Position numbers and translations under genes: made by a program. The notes beneath the pieces were generated by a model. That model saw only the letters and a program-made list of their open reading frames with translations. It ran no database searches and was not told the origin of the DNA. Below are positions 48,060 through 61,357 of a stretch of 64,000 nucleotides of DNA, piece by piece. Source of the DNA: Morinoia aosen (Eukaryota > Arthropoda > Malacostraca > Amphipoda > Talitridae); contig CM059563.1 in the NCBI GenBank assembly GCA_030386875.1, forward strand, positions 46,282,102 through 46,346,101. The letters are read 5' to 3'. Every line of letters begins with the position of its first letter. Within the stretch, counting starts at the first letter, position 1.

Positions 48060-48262
48060 TCTTATTTGCCTTTTCTTCCTATTCCTCCTTAACTTGTCTT
48101 TAAGCGCAGGGTATCCTATGCGGGAACACACCTTGTGCATAGATTCCACGTTTTACTTAGTCTTTACCAAATGGTCCCTACACATCACTCGCTTGCGATC
48201 GCCTTTGCTGTTGCTAGGGATTCTTAAACTAACTAAAAAAGCAAAAATAATAAATAATTGAT
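48060..48262 (+). repeat. dispersed repeat family, distant copy
   Basis: It has GCGCAGGGTATCCTATGCGG, CCTTGTGCATAGATTCCACG, TTACCAAATGGTCCCTAC and GGGATTCTTAAACTAAC with an AATAATAAATAA tail. It shares word order and tail side with the copies at 1.4 and 10.8-13.7 kb, showing that the family is dispersed and not tandem. Confidence 0.65.
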
Positions 48263-49220
48263 TAAAATGAGAAAACATTTTAGAATAAATATGTAACCAC
48301 ATATAACAGATTTTGATCATTTGATGAGCTCAGGACCACCGTACTCATTTGAAAAATGTATTTCTTGTTACAAAATTCCAATGAATACGTGCAGCAGGGA
48401 ACCCCACGAAATATGTGCTTATAACTTAAGGTTAAAATGTATGAAGTTCAATCAAGCGGCCATCATCTCGAGGTGTGGAGTCATCAAAGAAGGTCGGACC
48501 CAACAGAGGCTGTCGGAACTTCCTGCTGCTGCTGCGGATTGGGAAATTCTTCGCCTTCAGTTCTTCAAATGACGGAAGTTCTAACTTCATGGCCCAGTCC
48601 GAGAGTGAGATGAATTTCAAGTTACTCTCCGCTGGCGTTTTTTATTTCAAAATAAGTTGGTGCCTGTAAATTAGTTATAGCAATTATTAAGTCGGTGTAA
48701 CTGTTGTAAAACTAAAATATGGAGCTAATGTTAATATGTTTGTTCTTGTCGCGTTGTTCAGCAGTTTGAAAAAGTAAATTTTAAAATCCACAGATGCAAG
48801 CAACAGTTTTCGATGCGATGCAGTTTCCAATGGCAGCTGTTGTAATGAAAACTGCAATGAATGTTGGTTATATTTTATAACCTATAACGAGCCAGCAGTG
48901 CGCGTCCGTATACTGCAAGGCATTTTTGCATGCGTGAACTCTTTTTCGAATGCTATAAATGTTTAAACTCCCAAAGAACCGCTAGCTTCGACTTGCTTTT
49001 GGCATTTTTGATCCAATTTTCAATCGTCGCGAAAAGTAAAAGTTCAACAGCGCTTGAGGCATGCTTTACAACTAGAGCTCAAGATCTTTATCCTCCTTTT
49101 CTTCATCACGGTTTTCAATTCAAGTATTACTATTCCAAATTTTCACTTCCATAGCCATAAGTTAACTTCTTTGTGCTGAAGTAGCATCGAACTCAAATTT
49201 TATGAGTAGAAACAGTCTGT

Positions 49221-49444
49221 AAACCTGGAGTAGCGAGCTACACTTCGTACACCTGGAGTAGCGAGCTACACTTCGTACACCTGAAGTAGCGAGCTACACT
49301 TCGTACACCTGAAGTATCGAGCTACACTTCGTACACCTGAAGTATCGAGCTTCACTTCGTACACCTGAAGTATCGAGCTTCACTTCGCACACCTGAAGTA
49401 TCGAGCTTCACTTCGTACACCCGGGGTATCGAGCTACAGCCCGA
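49221..49444. repeat. 28-bp minisatellite, 8 copies
   Basis: The unit starts CACCTGAAGTATCGAGCTTC and ends ACTTCGTA. Variants progress from GGAGTAGCG on the left to GAAGTATCG on the right. Confidence 0.93.
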
Positions 49445-52079
49445 ACGATAACATTTTCAGTTCATTATTGATAAATATGACCGTGAAATGGAACTACATG
49501 CATCGCTATACAGTGTCTATCTTATCAGCTTAAGTTCACAGAACAATATTCGATAACGAGGAGACGCAGCCAAGATTCTTCACCGGTTCCCTAGCTCTCT
49601 AGCAGACTCTTGAAGACTTGACATCGTTAACTGAAGTCCAATAGTGTCGTATTACTGAATTTGGTTTCCGCTATATGAGCATCGTGGGATTTTTCTGAAC
49701 GTGGGTAGTGACATTTTGCTGTATTACTCCCGAAGTGGGATCATTATACTCGACACACCAATAATAATATTCAGAAAAAATTGGTAGTAGGTGAATTCAT
49801 GAAAAGTAGGCTTGTTTTACTTGAGTGCCAGTGATGCGTCATATCGGGTTAGTATCATGACCAATTTCTGGGAAATATTCGTCGGAAAGAGGATTTGGGC
49901 TCAGGCTTTGTCTACAATACAGCTCGTGAGAATTTTAATTTTTGCTCTGCGTTATTAATAAATACAGAATGTGGACGATGACATGCAAGCAAACAAGCAA
50001 TCAATTAATAATTTAAGCAACGCTAACTGAAAGCAAGAAAGCAAGATGATCAAAGTTTCAGAGGTGCATAGAGCGCCAACCTGTATTATTTGTTTTATAC
50101 GATGAGATGCATGAACTAACACTGAAAAGGTTTGATGTGCATGATTTTTTACAAATAAATCCGCACTACAACGCTAAAAAAATCATGCCTAAAATTTCAA
50201 GCAGATTTTCAACAGAAACTTTCTGATCTATTCACTTGAAGAGGTTCAGTGAAAGCTAATTTACTTCCTATAAAATGTCATTACATTCCTCGACGTTATG
50301 GCATGGAAAATTCTGAAGTAAAAAGATCTTTTTACCTGTTTTGACGTCCAGCAGTCTCCATAATGGGAGAACTTGAGTGCTTTAGCTTCTTTATAGTCAG
50401 TTTCTGTTCAGATTCTTTGAGCCAAATTCCATCTCATTTTTCGTAATTTTCGACTTTCTGCAGTTTCTTTTTCTGGCACATTAAGCGGGGCTTCAGTACG
50501 CAAGGTTGGAACTAAAAGTAACCTGACGCACGTAAGCAGTGTTTTTTTTAAATACGGCAGACTGAGAACTTATTTGGCTACTGAACATTCGCAGCGCAGT
50601 AAATTTGAATGTTTGTTATTGCAATAGTCATATCGATATCAGTTTTATTCTCTGTGCAGGAGTTATTGTGCCCTTCATCTTTTCGTTAAGGTTTTAATTA
50701 TACACATGATTTTCATCATGATTATAAGTAAGATATTTTAATTTCAATCAAGATGCTAATTGGGCTTTTGGCCTATAGAGTTGAGAACCACAGAGACGCA
50801 GGAAAAGTTCATGGTGTTGATGCTCAAGTAAAAATATTTTCAAACCTAACTTGAGACGGTTTTTAGTAATTACGATGGCATGCACAAAACTTCAATGAAC
50901 GGCATGTAACATTGGCTGCTGCATAGTGCTGCAGAAATATAGAGCTCTAAAGCATGCTCTTTCAACTTTGCGATTCCACACGTATATTTTCTCAGTCGTT
51001 TGTGAACCGCTATCAATAAAAGACTTAGACAGCAACGTACAAGATTGACCCAAATCTTGAAAAAAGCTTCAGCTTAGGAATAGTTGAAGCTCGAAGTTGA
51101 GTTTTTTATTCCTGCAACTCCTCTCTTAACTTCTATGAACTTGGGCTCCTTCGGAAAAATAAACATTACTCTCTGATGACTATATTTAGCAGAAACTCTG
51201 TAAAATTTTGGCCTAAAGATACTTCTGTGCAAAAACAAAACGACTTTCGACTCGATTCGAACTTCGAGCAACGAAGCATGTGCCCCACAACCGACGAGAG
51301 CTAAGCGTCTATCATTCTGAGTTATTTTCATGGCACGCTTTTATGCCGAGCTCTAATCGATCACCGAGGCTTGGGTGAAAGTCCATGTGGCTTAAAAAGT
51401 ATTTTCTTTGAAATTTAATCTTATTTCACGACTGAAGTTCAATCCAGGAGCAGCGAAAATAATTTCGCGAAATGAAATAAAAAATATTTTGAAAACAAAT
51501 TGTCCATTTGCTTTACTGCAAATGCCATTAAACCAGTATAGAGAATCAGCTTGCAGTTTCACAGTGGAGGCGAATTTTATTCGAGGCATGCGAAAACTAG
51601 AATACGTGTCTCAAAAAATCACTGTATCAGTTGTTTAATTGTTGTACCTGAACATGGTGCAAAAATCATTTGTCCTAAATAAGTTATTTATATGTTGACT
51701 CACACTTCTGCTCTGCAATAAGCAAGGTAACTCAAAACTAATATCTGACGAGCACGTAAATAATTTCACCATTTTCTGTGTAAAACAGCATGACTGCTTG
51801 ATTATGTCTGCTCCTTTGATTTTTCATCCAGACTCCTGAAGATGTCCTTCTTCTCTGTGCCGGCACGAACGCATGCAAGCCAAGGGGAAGTTAGCACGTG
51901 TCTTACGAAGGGATCCAACGGTGGTCTCTTAACAATTTTTATAATGCTGCTACAGTAACAAAACTTTTATAAATACTTAATGAATGTTGAATGAAGGCAT
52001 CATCCCGTTAATGTTTTCTATTTTAAAAATTTCTTACTCCAATTGACTTTAAATTTGAATGATATTTTGAAAAAATATT
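49445..52079. other. AT-rich DNA without recognised features
   Basis: No array, transposon or convincing exon is seen. Overlapping frames near 51.1-51.6 kb are short and match nothing. Confidence 0.5.
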
Positions 52080-52945
52080 AACCCGTCGCTGAAAACGCGT
52101 TCAACATCTCTCTAAAGTACGAGTAAACGTAACGAAAGACCATCCAAAGTAGAAAGAAAAGGTGTTGAGGCTTCAGATGGTCTCACAAATTTTCGGCAGA
52201 GTTTAAATCGGGAGACAATGTAGACCATTCCATGGGATAACATGATTTCTCAAGCTACCTGAACCAGTCTTCCAGAACATGAGACCAGTGGATGCGAGCG
52301 TTGTTTTCCTAAAAATATAATCAGGAATATAAAATTGGCTGCGTTTGGTTACCCAAGACTCTAAAATTATCATACAAATTCTTATTTCGTTGCAACATAA
52401 AATTGCCGAAACAAATAACGATCATGTGATACACCCCAGATACACTGCCCTCGGAAGCTTCACTTTAACTCTGCCATTTTTTAGAAAAGGTAACCCAAAA
52501 TTGATTTGACCATAGAACACGTTCCCATTATTTCAGAGTCCAGTTTTTGTATTTTTTTGCAAACTGGAGCTGTATCGTTCGACTGCCTTTACCGACCAAT
52601 GGTTTCCTGGAGGAGCTGCAACTCCTTAAGGCCTTTTGTTTCAGTTCTCGGGGCATGTTGAAAACCGTTTTCCTAGAACCTTCTTTGAAAATCGAAGTAA
52701 ACTACTGAACACTTTTCCGCCGGTTTGCTTGCACCAATCGTTTGAGGAAATGACTGTCGCGAGTATTAAAAATTTTAGCTCTGCCACCATAACTGAACAA
52801 TGACTGCTCTTCAACTCTTCTTCCAATCAGCAATTGTTCTTTGTACAGTCTTAAATCCTATGGCTATCATTTGAGACATTTCTTTAGTGGATTTACAGCC
52901 TGGTACAACTCTATGTCTTACCTTACAGACAGAAGTTTGAAATAT
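52080..52945 (-). mobile_element. decayed Tc1/mariner-type DNA transposon (transposase remnant)
   Basis: Reading the minus strand, an N-terminal helix-turn-helix-like stretch (STKEMSQMIAIGFKTVQRT, about 52820-52925) is followed by ERVLWSNQFW (about 52515), NNARIHWSH (about 52290-52310) and SPDLNSAENL (about 52190-52220). These correspond to the WSDE, QDNA..H and SPDLNPIENLW blocks of IS630/Tc1/mariner transposases. The first two catalytic Asp positions read Asn here, several in-frame stops occur and frames shift, so it is inactive. The distance from the second catalytic position to the Glu is 36 residues, as in DD36E-type elements, though small indels could mimic this. Terminal inverted repeats were not found. 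Confidence 0.8.
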
Positions 52946-53500
52946 TTATATCAGTCTCGTATCACACTAACTTCTGTCAATGTAAATGAAAAACATTTAA
53001 AAAAATCAAACTGTGAATGAATAAATATATAAAAAATATATATTTAATACTTTCTTCAGGAAAGGAGGAATCACTGTCGTATAAAAAGTGAATAACGGTA
53101 TGATAACATAATACTATACGAATTTAAAATTTATTCCCTCTAATATCCTTGTTTAACGCAGATTTGCCCAACAAGACAGTTATCGAAAAAACATAGCATC
53201 AAAACTCAGCAAATAAAATAATTTTTTCCTTTATGTGTTCAGCCAGAAAACTCGCCTTTCCATCATAAATTTTACCGGCCGGAATTAAACGCTGCCATAA
53301 AACATCTCGCAGCCTCTCGCGCAAACAACAGCTCGCAATACTCGTTTAAATGCAAGAGCTTGAGCTTCATAGGCAGCAACTGGCTTGTGTGAGACGTCGC
53401 TGTGGCAGCTCTGACTAGGCGCCTACTGCCTGCGTCTCTGCCTGGACGTCGATGCCATCTTCTGAATCAATGAAGATGACACATCGCGCCGCACATCCAT
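52946..53500. other. AT-rich flank of the transposon remnant
   Basis: It includes a TATATAAAAAATATATATTT low-complexity stretch near 53020-53050. Nothing else is recognised. Confidence 0.45.
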
Positions 53501-53529
53501 CATATGTCAACGGCATCACTTCAGACGAT

Positions 53530-54800
53530 TCAGTACAGTGTTTGGACATAAAATACGACTATTTTATATCGAAATGAAGTGATACACACGTAAATAAACG
53601 AATATTCATTCGATGATATGACGCAGAATGTTTTCTTAGTCACGGAAGTAAATTGAAAAAATTTACAACAATTCCTACGAAAATTTGAGACGAACGTGCC
53701 ATTTTGAATTTGTTCGCACTCATCAAAGCTCTCAGGTGTCATCAGAGACAGAAATAACTCAGTAACAAGATCGGACGCCATTAATTCCACGGATGGCAAC
53801 ACCGATCTCTTTGTCTCTTTTCTAGTCCTGATGAAGCGCCTGGCGTCTCCTGAGTACCCATTACTCACCATTACTCCCATTATTCGCGCCCTAACTCGTT
53901 CCTCTGACGATAAGTTCCCATTCTTCTGACGATAAGTTTTGGCGACAGCCACAGTCCGTGCCATGAATCAATGTATCGGTGCTTTGACCCGCACACGCGT
54001 TCGTTCTAACTTACTAGAGCTGCCCTCAATGCATTTGCATTGCTCTGTAAAGAACGAAGCTTTGCTCGCTTGCGACATTAGTGGAGTAGTGAAGGGCGTC
54101 GTGTTTGAGTAACCAAAAGTATTCGAGACAGAATATCAAGATAACGCTAATACGTGTTGGTGAAATTAACCTTCAGTTATCATTCAAAAAAGAAAGAAAT
54201 GAGCTTACTTTCAGAGCACCTAAGATAGCGTGCGTTACTCCGCTCATTCCGTGATGCGGCCGATGTTGATAAATGAGATATTAAAGGTAAAACTGCCGTA
54301 TGCAAACGATTTTCTGTGGCAAGTAAGGAATTATTTACATCAATCCCGTTTTGCGCTATCTTGGGCCTTGCAATGTTAATCAAAGTAAAATAAAAACACG
54401 AAGTATGAATATCTAAAACAAAAAAATGTATTGAAGAATCTCTGCAGCATATAAAAGGACTAAAATCAAGATAAACTCACGTGCATGCGTCAGGAGTTAG
54501 CGTTCCAAGGACTGCGTTACAGCATTTCAGAGCTAGCACTGTGGAAGACAAACAAGTTATATAATATTATATGGACACAGTAAATGAATATCTTACCTCT
54601 AAATCCGACAATACAGCAGAGAGAGCTGTTCCGTGTTGCTTCTACTTTCCCCCGTCACAAGTTCCGATGTGGCGGCACAGCGCGGTGGCTTGTATAGAAG
54701 CAGGCAATGCACAAAGTTAGGACGGGATTATTTGCTTGCATTGCAAAGGGGAGCGAACCGTCGCCAAGTTTTTTAGTTATGCGGCTTCTTGTGGACGATT
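53530..54800 (-). other. possible minus-strand transcription unit, weak
   Basis: A GC-richer patch at 54600-54800 ends in a consensus donor on the minus strand (TTAGAG|GTAAGA at 54597/54596). Further down the same strand are another consensus donor (CTCTA|GTAAGT near 54020) and a 144-codon ATG frame (53964-53530) with a basic, Ser-rich start (MARTVAVAKTYRQK) and no known similarity. It could be a short gene or non-coding RNA. None of it is proved. Confidence 0.2.
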
Positions 54801-56870
54801 TCCGTGAATCCTTCAGGGAAATCCGGGCATCCAGCGACTGGTAGCACTTTTGAAGTTGCCCACTGCCTCACATGACCAAAATAGTACTTCAAATTTAAAA
54901 TTATAGTTTTCGGAGAGAGATTGTCTGCACTACGGGATGAGACCTGTGCAATACTAGTCGAGAGTCGTCTTAGACCACGATTCGGGACTTGTCTTTATAT
55001 TACGTATAAAAAGCTAGGAGTGCGGTTCAAGAGTTGGCTTTTGATTGAGTGAGATCACGAGTCCAGTATTTAGAAAGGGTCAGTTACTTTTCATTTTCCA
55101 ACGTCTGCCTCGAAAACGGGATGAATCCGATTCATCGAGAGTTTAGGAAAATTTACCATTATGAAGAGTTCCTTCGAAAAAATCATTTAAAATACTGCGA
55201 GTTATAAATTATTTGTTCTAACAACACTGGACAACTAATAAATAGCGTGTATTGGTACATGAAGCAATGTGTAGTATCATGAAACAATTTTCGAAAATTA
55301 ACTTTGAAAAACGTGGATTAAAATCCAGAGGGAATAACTATTAAAACAGTATTTTAACAATTCAAACTTTTCAGAAATTTGATTTGATATAAATTCGTTT
55401 CCACCTGAAAATTTTTGTCACAGTTTTACATTCGTGTTGAACAAAAACATTTCTTAAAAAGAGCTTTCATAAAACTGGTCTCCTAGTTTATCAAGCCTAT
55501 TTTTGAAATGCTTTCTGCAGCTTAATTATTTTAAGAACACTCATTTTTATACTTTTTCCAAATTACGTCCTTTATCTCGCTTACTATTTCAACTTTCAGA
55601 AGTCTGTTGACAACCGCTGGGTGTGGTCTCAACGGGTACAAACCTCCGAACAGAAAACGAAAATATAATCTTGTGGGATTTATTTTTTACTTTTCTTGAA
55701 AGAAGAATATTCTTGTAATTACGTTCGGTTCTCCAGGGCTTTCCAGTCGGAGGGACTGGAAAGCCAGCGAAAAAAATATGCCATTTGTGGAATATAGGAA
55801 AGTTTAAAAATTGTTCTCCTCTCAGTAATAAATCATTCCCAACAGACCTTAAAACCGCTGCAATCCTTTCAGTCCATTTCTTGACCTCGGAAGGAACTGC
55901 CGAAGGTTTGAAGACGAAGGTTGGATTTTTTGGTCTGAAGACGAGTGGTTCCACTTCCGAACCGTTTCTTCCCGGACGTTTTTTCATTGAACTTACTAAA
56001 AATACACTTTTCTGGAGTAAAACTGTCCATGTAATAGTCAGTGGAAAACACTTTTTTATTAGTGAGTTTTCTTCAAAGTACTCATGAAGAATAAGCTTGA
56101 TGAGAATAGAATAAAAATTATGTGGCAAAAATTCTCAAGTCATTGCCATCCATTTTTGCCATGTTAGTTATGAAAATTCCAATTATATCATGCTACCCAC
56201 TCGGGCCCGCAGTAAAGAATTTAAAAATTGATAATTTTTAGGCTCTCATTAACTCATTTTACAAGGAACCATCTCGCTTAAAGTCAAAACAGAATCTTGA
56301 TTTTTTTCCGTCAACAAAATCAATGATCTTTTGAAAGCTTTACCGTCTCTGATCCAGAGCCCATCCTTCGAACGTTCTTGAGCCAAAAATTAAATTCTCC
56401 CTTTAAAGTGAACTTTCAAGCAAAACTTTCGCTGAAGGACTCAAATGCTCCTGCAGCCGTATATGTAGGATACGCGCCTGCATGAACTTGACCGAGATTT
56501 TCCTGCTGGATCCAGTTTTTGTGAAGATAAAAAGGCCAATCCGTTGTTTGATCTGCGGCAAGTGAAGATGACCGGTAGGTCATCGATCTCTCAGTGAAGG
56601 TGACCGGTGAGAAGAGTAGATTTGTGTGTAAGGGAAAGCTGCTGTGTAATCCTTCATTCTTAAATTGAACACTTTCAGTCGCCGAAAGTTTTCCGCTATT
56701 TATCAGCCCATGACATAAACTTTTCAAAATAATACCCTCACAACTACCGAATGGATGAATGACAGATACCAAAATAAAATGGGAATCCTGATAGAGGGCT
56801 GGCTGCGTGAAGGAGAACTCCTACAATAAAATCCAACTAATTGACCTAATGGTTCATACTTATTTGTTCA
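54801..56870. other. AT-rich DNA with two unplaced minus-strand frames
   Basis: Minus-strand frames of 179 codons (55589-56128) and 118 codons (56416-56772) are the longest non-repeat frames here. Neither resembles a family I know. A 12-bp stem hairpin lies at 55738-55766 (GGCTTTCCAGTC pairing with GACTGGAAAGCC). Confidence 0.4.
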
Positions 56871-57342
56871 CATTTCTATCGCAACTAGGTGATCGAAAAT
56901 GAATACAGATATGTAAATTTAAATTTAAAACACTTCTGCATTGAAAAAATTTTAATTTTCGCGATAGGAAAAGGTTACTGCGCGAACATATTGAATTATT
57001 TATAGATTTGCGGAGATCCCTACTCCCTCTACAATTTTCAACGAAGAAGCTTGAAAAAAAATTTTTGGACAAATTTATCAATAATTTTTCTTAATTCGAA
57101 ATTCAAAGTAACCTTTCATTTTCGAGTTGCCACGGTCTTTCCGCATCAAATGAGACCAAAATCGAGCCTCTACGTTGAAAATTGTAGGAGTAGGGTCTTG
57201 CGCAAATATATAAATAATTTTATATGTTCGTGCAATAATTTTTTTCTACTGCATAAATCGAAAATTTTTATGGAAAAATGTGTTTGGAATTCAATTTTAC
57301 ATATCTCTATGCATTTTCGTTCCCCTAGTTGCAATAGAAATG
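56871..57342. repeat. large inverted repeat, arms about 170 bp
   Basis: The left arm 56871-57043 and right arm 57173-57342 are imperfect reverse complements. Outer ends are CATTTCTATCGCAACTAGG and CCTAGTTGCAATAGAAATG; inner ends are CTACAATTTTCAACG and CGTTGAAAATTGTAG. The 129-bp spacer is unrelated. It is probably a non-autonomous foldback or MITE-like element. The arms have diverged, so it is not recent. Confidence 0.8.
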
Positions 57343-57846
57343 CAGAGAGGTAAATTTTAACGAATAAGGTAAGGTCCAGGGGAGGAGGTCCCCTTAAGCC
57401 TCACCCTGACTATAAAATTATTACCGAATTGTCAAAAAAATTGAAAAGTTTTAGATTACAGTTATGAAGAACATTTCTCTGGCTTAGATACTGATAACTT
57501 ATAGAGTCCAACACGTTGACTGCTTTGTGAGTGTATTTCCAAAATGCAGGTGACTCGCCAAGAGATAAATAGTCAAATAGTTAAATGAAGGCACGTTCAA
57601 TTAACCAATATTCATTTAAGCGCTGAAAATATAATAGAGCTTAATTGTGAGTTCTATATTGAACTTTAAATAAGCTCAGCACAATTAATGTGTTAAGAAA
57701 AATGTAACCTGAAAAGGTATAAGTGATTTTTCACTCACATTCATTTATGACTGCTTGAAGTTATGTAAACTATCATTAGGTCACCATTGTAACTTTTTTC
57801 TGGAATCTTTTCCTGATAAGCCATAACACTGAGTCAACACTTGAGG

Positions 57847-57976
57847 TCATCAATTTGTAACTTTCGAAATAATGCACCTATTGACTTCAAATTACTCTCA
57901 TATAAAGATTAAAACATTCCTTTGAAAGTAATTTCATGTCGATAGGTGCATTATTTCGAAAGTTACAAATTGGTGA
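57847..57976. repeat. foldback hairpin, arms about 54 bp
   Basis: TTTGTAACTTTCGAAATAAT with GCACCTAT on the left is matched exactly by ATAGGTGCATTATTTCGAAA with GTTACAAA on the right. The inner arm is weaker and a loop of about 22 bp remains. It could be a MITE or an expressed hairpin. Confidence 0.85.
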
Positions 57977-60900
57977 ACTTACATGTGCTGTATTAGTGGC
58001 GGGGTTTATCTAAAAAGATCCTTTTCTGAAAAAATTTTAAAATGTTGACTTTTCAGTTTCAATCTAACACAATGACATCTGAGCTTCTGGCAGCCATGAC
58101 AGTGGTGCCAGCAGAGAAGTAGTCTTTACATCGTAATTTTATTTTAAAAATTGTTAAATTTGGGGAATTTAGCCGAGAGGAAGGCCTAAGGCGGCAACGC
58201 TGACTATCATCGTGAGCTTAAGCTCCTTGATATCTAATCCTCTACGAATTGAAAAAAAACTACTCGCAATCTCTGAATTTTCTCAGGATTCAAGAACTGC
58301 CGTACTGCACCAACTACTCGTACTTACAGTGCGGGCAAAACAGTCAACATTAGTGTTCGTCCTTCAAACCCAACCTGTCCCTTCCAGTATTTACCTCGAG
58401 TGGAAAATACTCCAAATCGCTTCAGAACTCACGTGACGAGTCGGTCGTTTATTTGCCATAGCTCTCCTTATAAACAAATAGAAGGTCTTAGCTAGCGCCG
58501 CGGCTCCCGCGAGCCTTAACTGATATTTCCCAGCCAATTTCCTAAGCTATTTCTATAACGGATTTTGATTACATCGAGCTGAATAGTTTTCGAAGTGGTT
58601 TTTCAACAATAGCGGCACATAGCGGTTGGTACGTTGCACCAATTCCTAATTCTTTATGTATTTTTTATTTATTAAGACTCCGTGTGCAGTTTGATAAAAC
58701 ATAATTAAACGGCAATGAAATTAGGTTTAGGTTTTCGTAGTGACTACAAATAAATAGGAAGATAAAATATTGAAAATTATTTTTTCTATTAACTATTCAA
58801 ACAAAACAGAAATTGCTAGAATTTCTTCATGCGAGTAATTGTAAATAGGATTATTTTACACGCTTGATCTATTGATTTTTTTGGCGTTTGTGTTATTCAC
58901 ATGAAAAGATTCCATCTAGAAGTCGATTCACAGATGCCAATAGTTGTTTTAGAGTTTAGATAGTATGTTTTTATCTATTAGTTAAAAACTATTAATGTAT
59001 ATGTTTTTCATTTTTTTAGAACACGTTTTTCCCAGCTTTAGTCAAAAAACAATGGAATATTCAAGAAGTAATTCTTTTTCACGAACGTTTATTCGCATCA
59101 CAAATAAACATTGAGCGATAAATATATCATTGTTATTCCTTGCATTCAAATTTTTTGAGAAAATAAGTTTCATTCAAACCTATTTGACATATCGTAGTCT
59201 TTTCAAACACCTTGAAATTAATGTTAGCATGTCATGCCTGTTGTTGACATTCTAGTTAGTCACCGTTTCATACATCAGAAAAAAAGTTAAATCATAGACT
59301 AAACGTGGCGAAATCCCTCTATGGAATTTCGTTAATCGCCTATTTGACATAAAGGACTAGCGTTTTTAAACTCTAATCCGCATTAATTAGCGAAGAGAAC
59401 TCTTTCTAAAATTCCAGTGTCAGAAAAAAACTAAAACCCACTATCATACCTTCGCTGAAAAAGACGTAATTCCTAACCCACTATCATGAATTAATTCAAG
59501 GAAGTTTGTGCCACAAATCAGTTCATTTGGTGTCCAGAGTGGCAAATTGATTTCAAATAGAATACCTGGAAACTACCATGTTCTTGCTGCTTATTTTCAG
59601 CCTTGGTGCACCCCAGGCGAAATCCTTCTGCTATTCGCTTATTACTTATTATTACTCTCGATACTTATTAAGTCTTCTGAGAGTGAATGTTTCGGTTCTG
59701 TCCCTATTCGCAAATAACTTGTGAGAATATTTGAGAGTGACGTTCTGTTTCATTTCGTCGTGGAAGTATCTAATAACAAAGGAGCGATAATTTCCTCATT
59801 TATCAGAAGGACAGATAGAACTTAAAAGTTATGAAACTTCAAGTTGTCTCGTTAGTTTGTTTCCCAATCTCCGAACAATTGCTTATTGATGAAGGCGTAA
59901 AATATCTGGAACGTGTCACAAAATATCGTCTTCATGAAAGAGCTTATGCTTCGAACGTTTTAACTAACAAATCCTATCACCGTCTTGCCATGCCATGAGT
60001 TATTACGTATAGGTACTGAATACTTCTTCTCGTAAGATGGCGATTTTTTAAATGTCGAGTCACGCAACGGAACTTTCACCTCCATTTTTGTCGGACAAAC
60101 GGGCACATGAAAGTTGAATATTGAGCTCGGGTACGTTAATAAATCGCGCATAGTTGCTGGATCTTGCATCGATTCCGTATACATGTTCGCAATAGCTCAT
60201 TGATTGGATATTTTATTTTGAAAACTTTAAGGGAATAGATTTTTTTAGGGTTGCGAGTTAAAAACGTTATTAAAAGTAAATAACACTTGTAGCTATCTTT
60301 GCACAGCAATGTAACCAAATTTCGTAAATTATCATTAAATAATACATTTTTTTAATTCTGAAGTGATTCTTATTTGAATCGCCAACAAAAAATTAACATA
60401 AAACCACCCTGTGATCCAAGATTAACAACGCAAAAGAATACGTTTCAACTAACCACCAACTCAACTATTCCAAAAACAATACTTCTGGGTCCGAAAAATT
60501 CCCTTAAAACAGAAGGTCAATATTCAGGACCGCAAGGAGGGTGCGGCTCATTGTTCTGGCCTCCATTACAACACGTCCGAGACAGCCTCCAGCTCTCTCC
60601 AGGTCCCATTTACTGGCCCCATTAACGCCATCAGCCCTTAATTCATGCGCCGTATATCACAGAGTCTCAAAGAATTGCACTTTCCAAATTTCTTTGCGGG
60701 CCTGCCTCATAACGTTCAGGCCCTCGGAGGAATACCAGGTCAAGTTCTTAAGGTTCGTTTGATGAAGTTGGTATTTTCAGCACCAGTCGTAGGCGTTTAT
60801 AGCAAAAATTTATCGTATCAGACGTGCAACTAAAGCGCCATTGAATAGAGAAGAATGAAAAGTTGTGTTTAATTACGGGAATCTAAAAATAGAGGATATC

Positions 60901-61350
60901 CAGTCTCATATCTCTATTCTTTGTAGCAATTCAGAATACGGAAAATCTATTTTCTCACTGCTTCCCAAAATGGAAGCAAGAAATTATCCTTCTATCATCT
61001 AAGTTTCGCTTGAAAATGTGAGCGAACTGCTTCTTGAATCAGTGATTAGCTATCTTGTTTTCTCCTTAGAAATTCAACTGTACTCAATTGAAAATTTTGA
61101 GCAGTTTCATTCAAAGCTCAACTCTTAAAACCTTCACTATGAAACTAATGCTCGTATGAATACGCGTTCGATAACTTCGTTGTTTCTCACACACTTTTAT
61201 GAGCGTGCGTTCTCCATTGATAGAGGCGGTTACGACGCAATAAATCTTATTCCACGACTCAGGGTCATTTTCAGAGAGTTAGTAAATTTTTGCAGCAAAT
61301 TGGCTGTGAAAGCTGACACGCAATCGGACAATGCATAGAGCCGTGTTGCT
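57977..61350. other. AT-rich DNA without a recognised gene
   Basis: At 58170-58195 there is a tRNA-like A-box (TAGCCGAGAGG) with no B-box or cloverleaf. The part at 60480-60780 is less AT-rich, but no exon can be supported. Confidence 0.5.
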
Positions 61351-61357
61351 GTGGAGA

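Larger units (their letters stand above)
46692..49215. other. AT-rich DNA without a recognised gene
   Basis: It holds a (C)14 run at 47367-47380 and a dispersed repeat copy at about 48060-48262. Frames of 60-105 codons match nothing I know. Confidence 0.5.

Noticed and set aside
55589-56128. 179-codon minus-strand frame
   Set aside because: Longest non-repeat frame outside the lyase, but no similarity and a conflicting 100-codon frame on the other strand; kept only as a note.
58170-58195. tRNA-like A-box, TAGCCGAGAGG, resembling a tRNA-Leu/Ser D-arm
   Set aside because: No B-box, no T-arm and no cloverleaf; at most a decayed tRNA-derived fragment.
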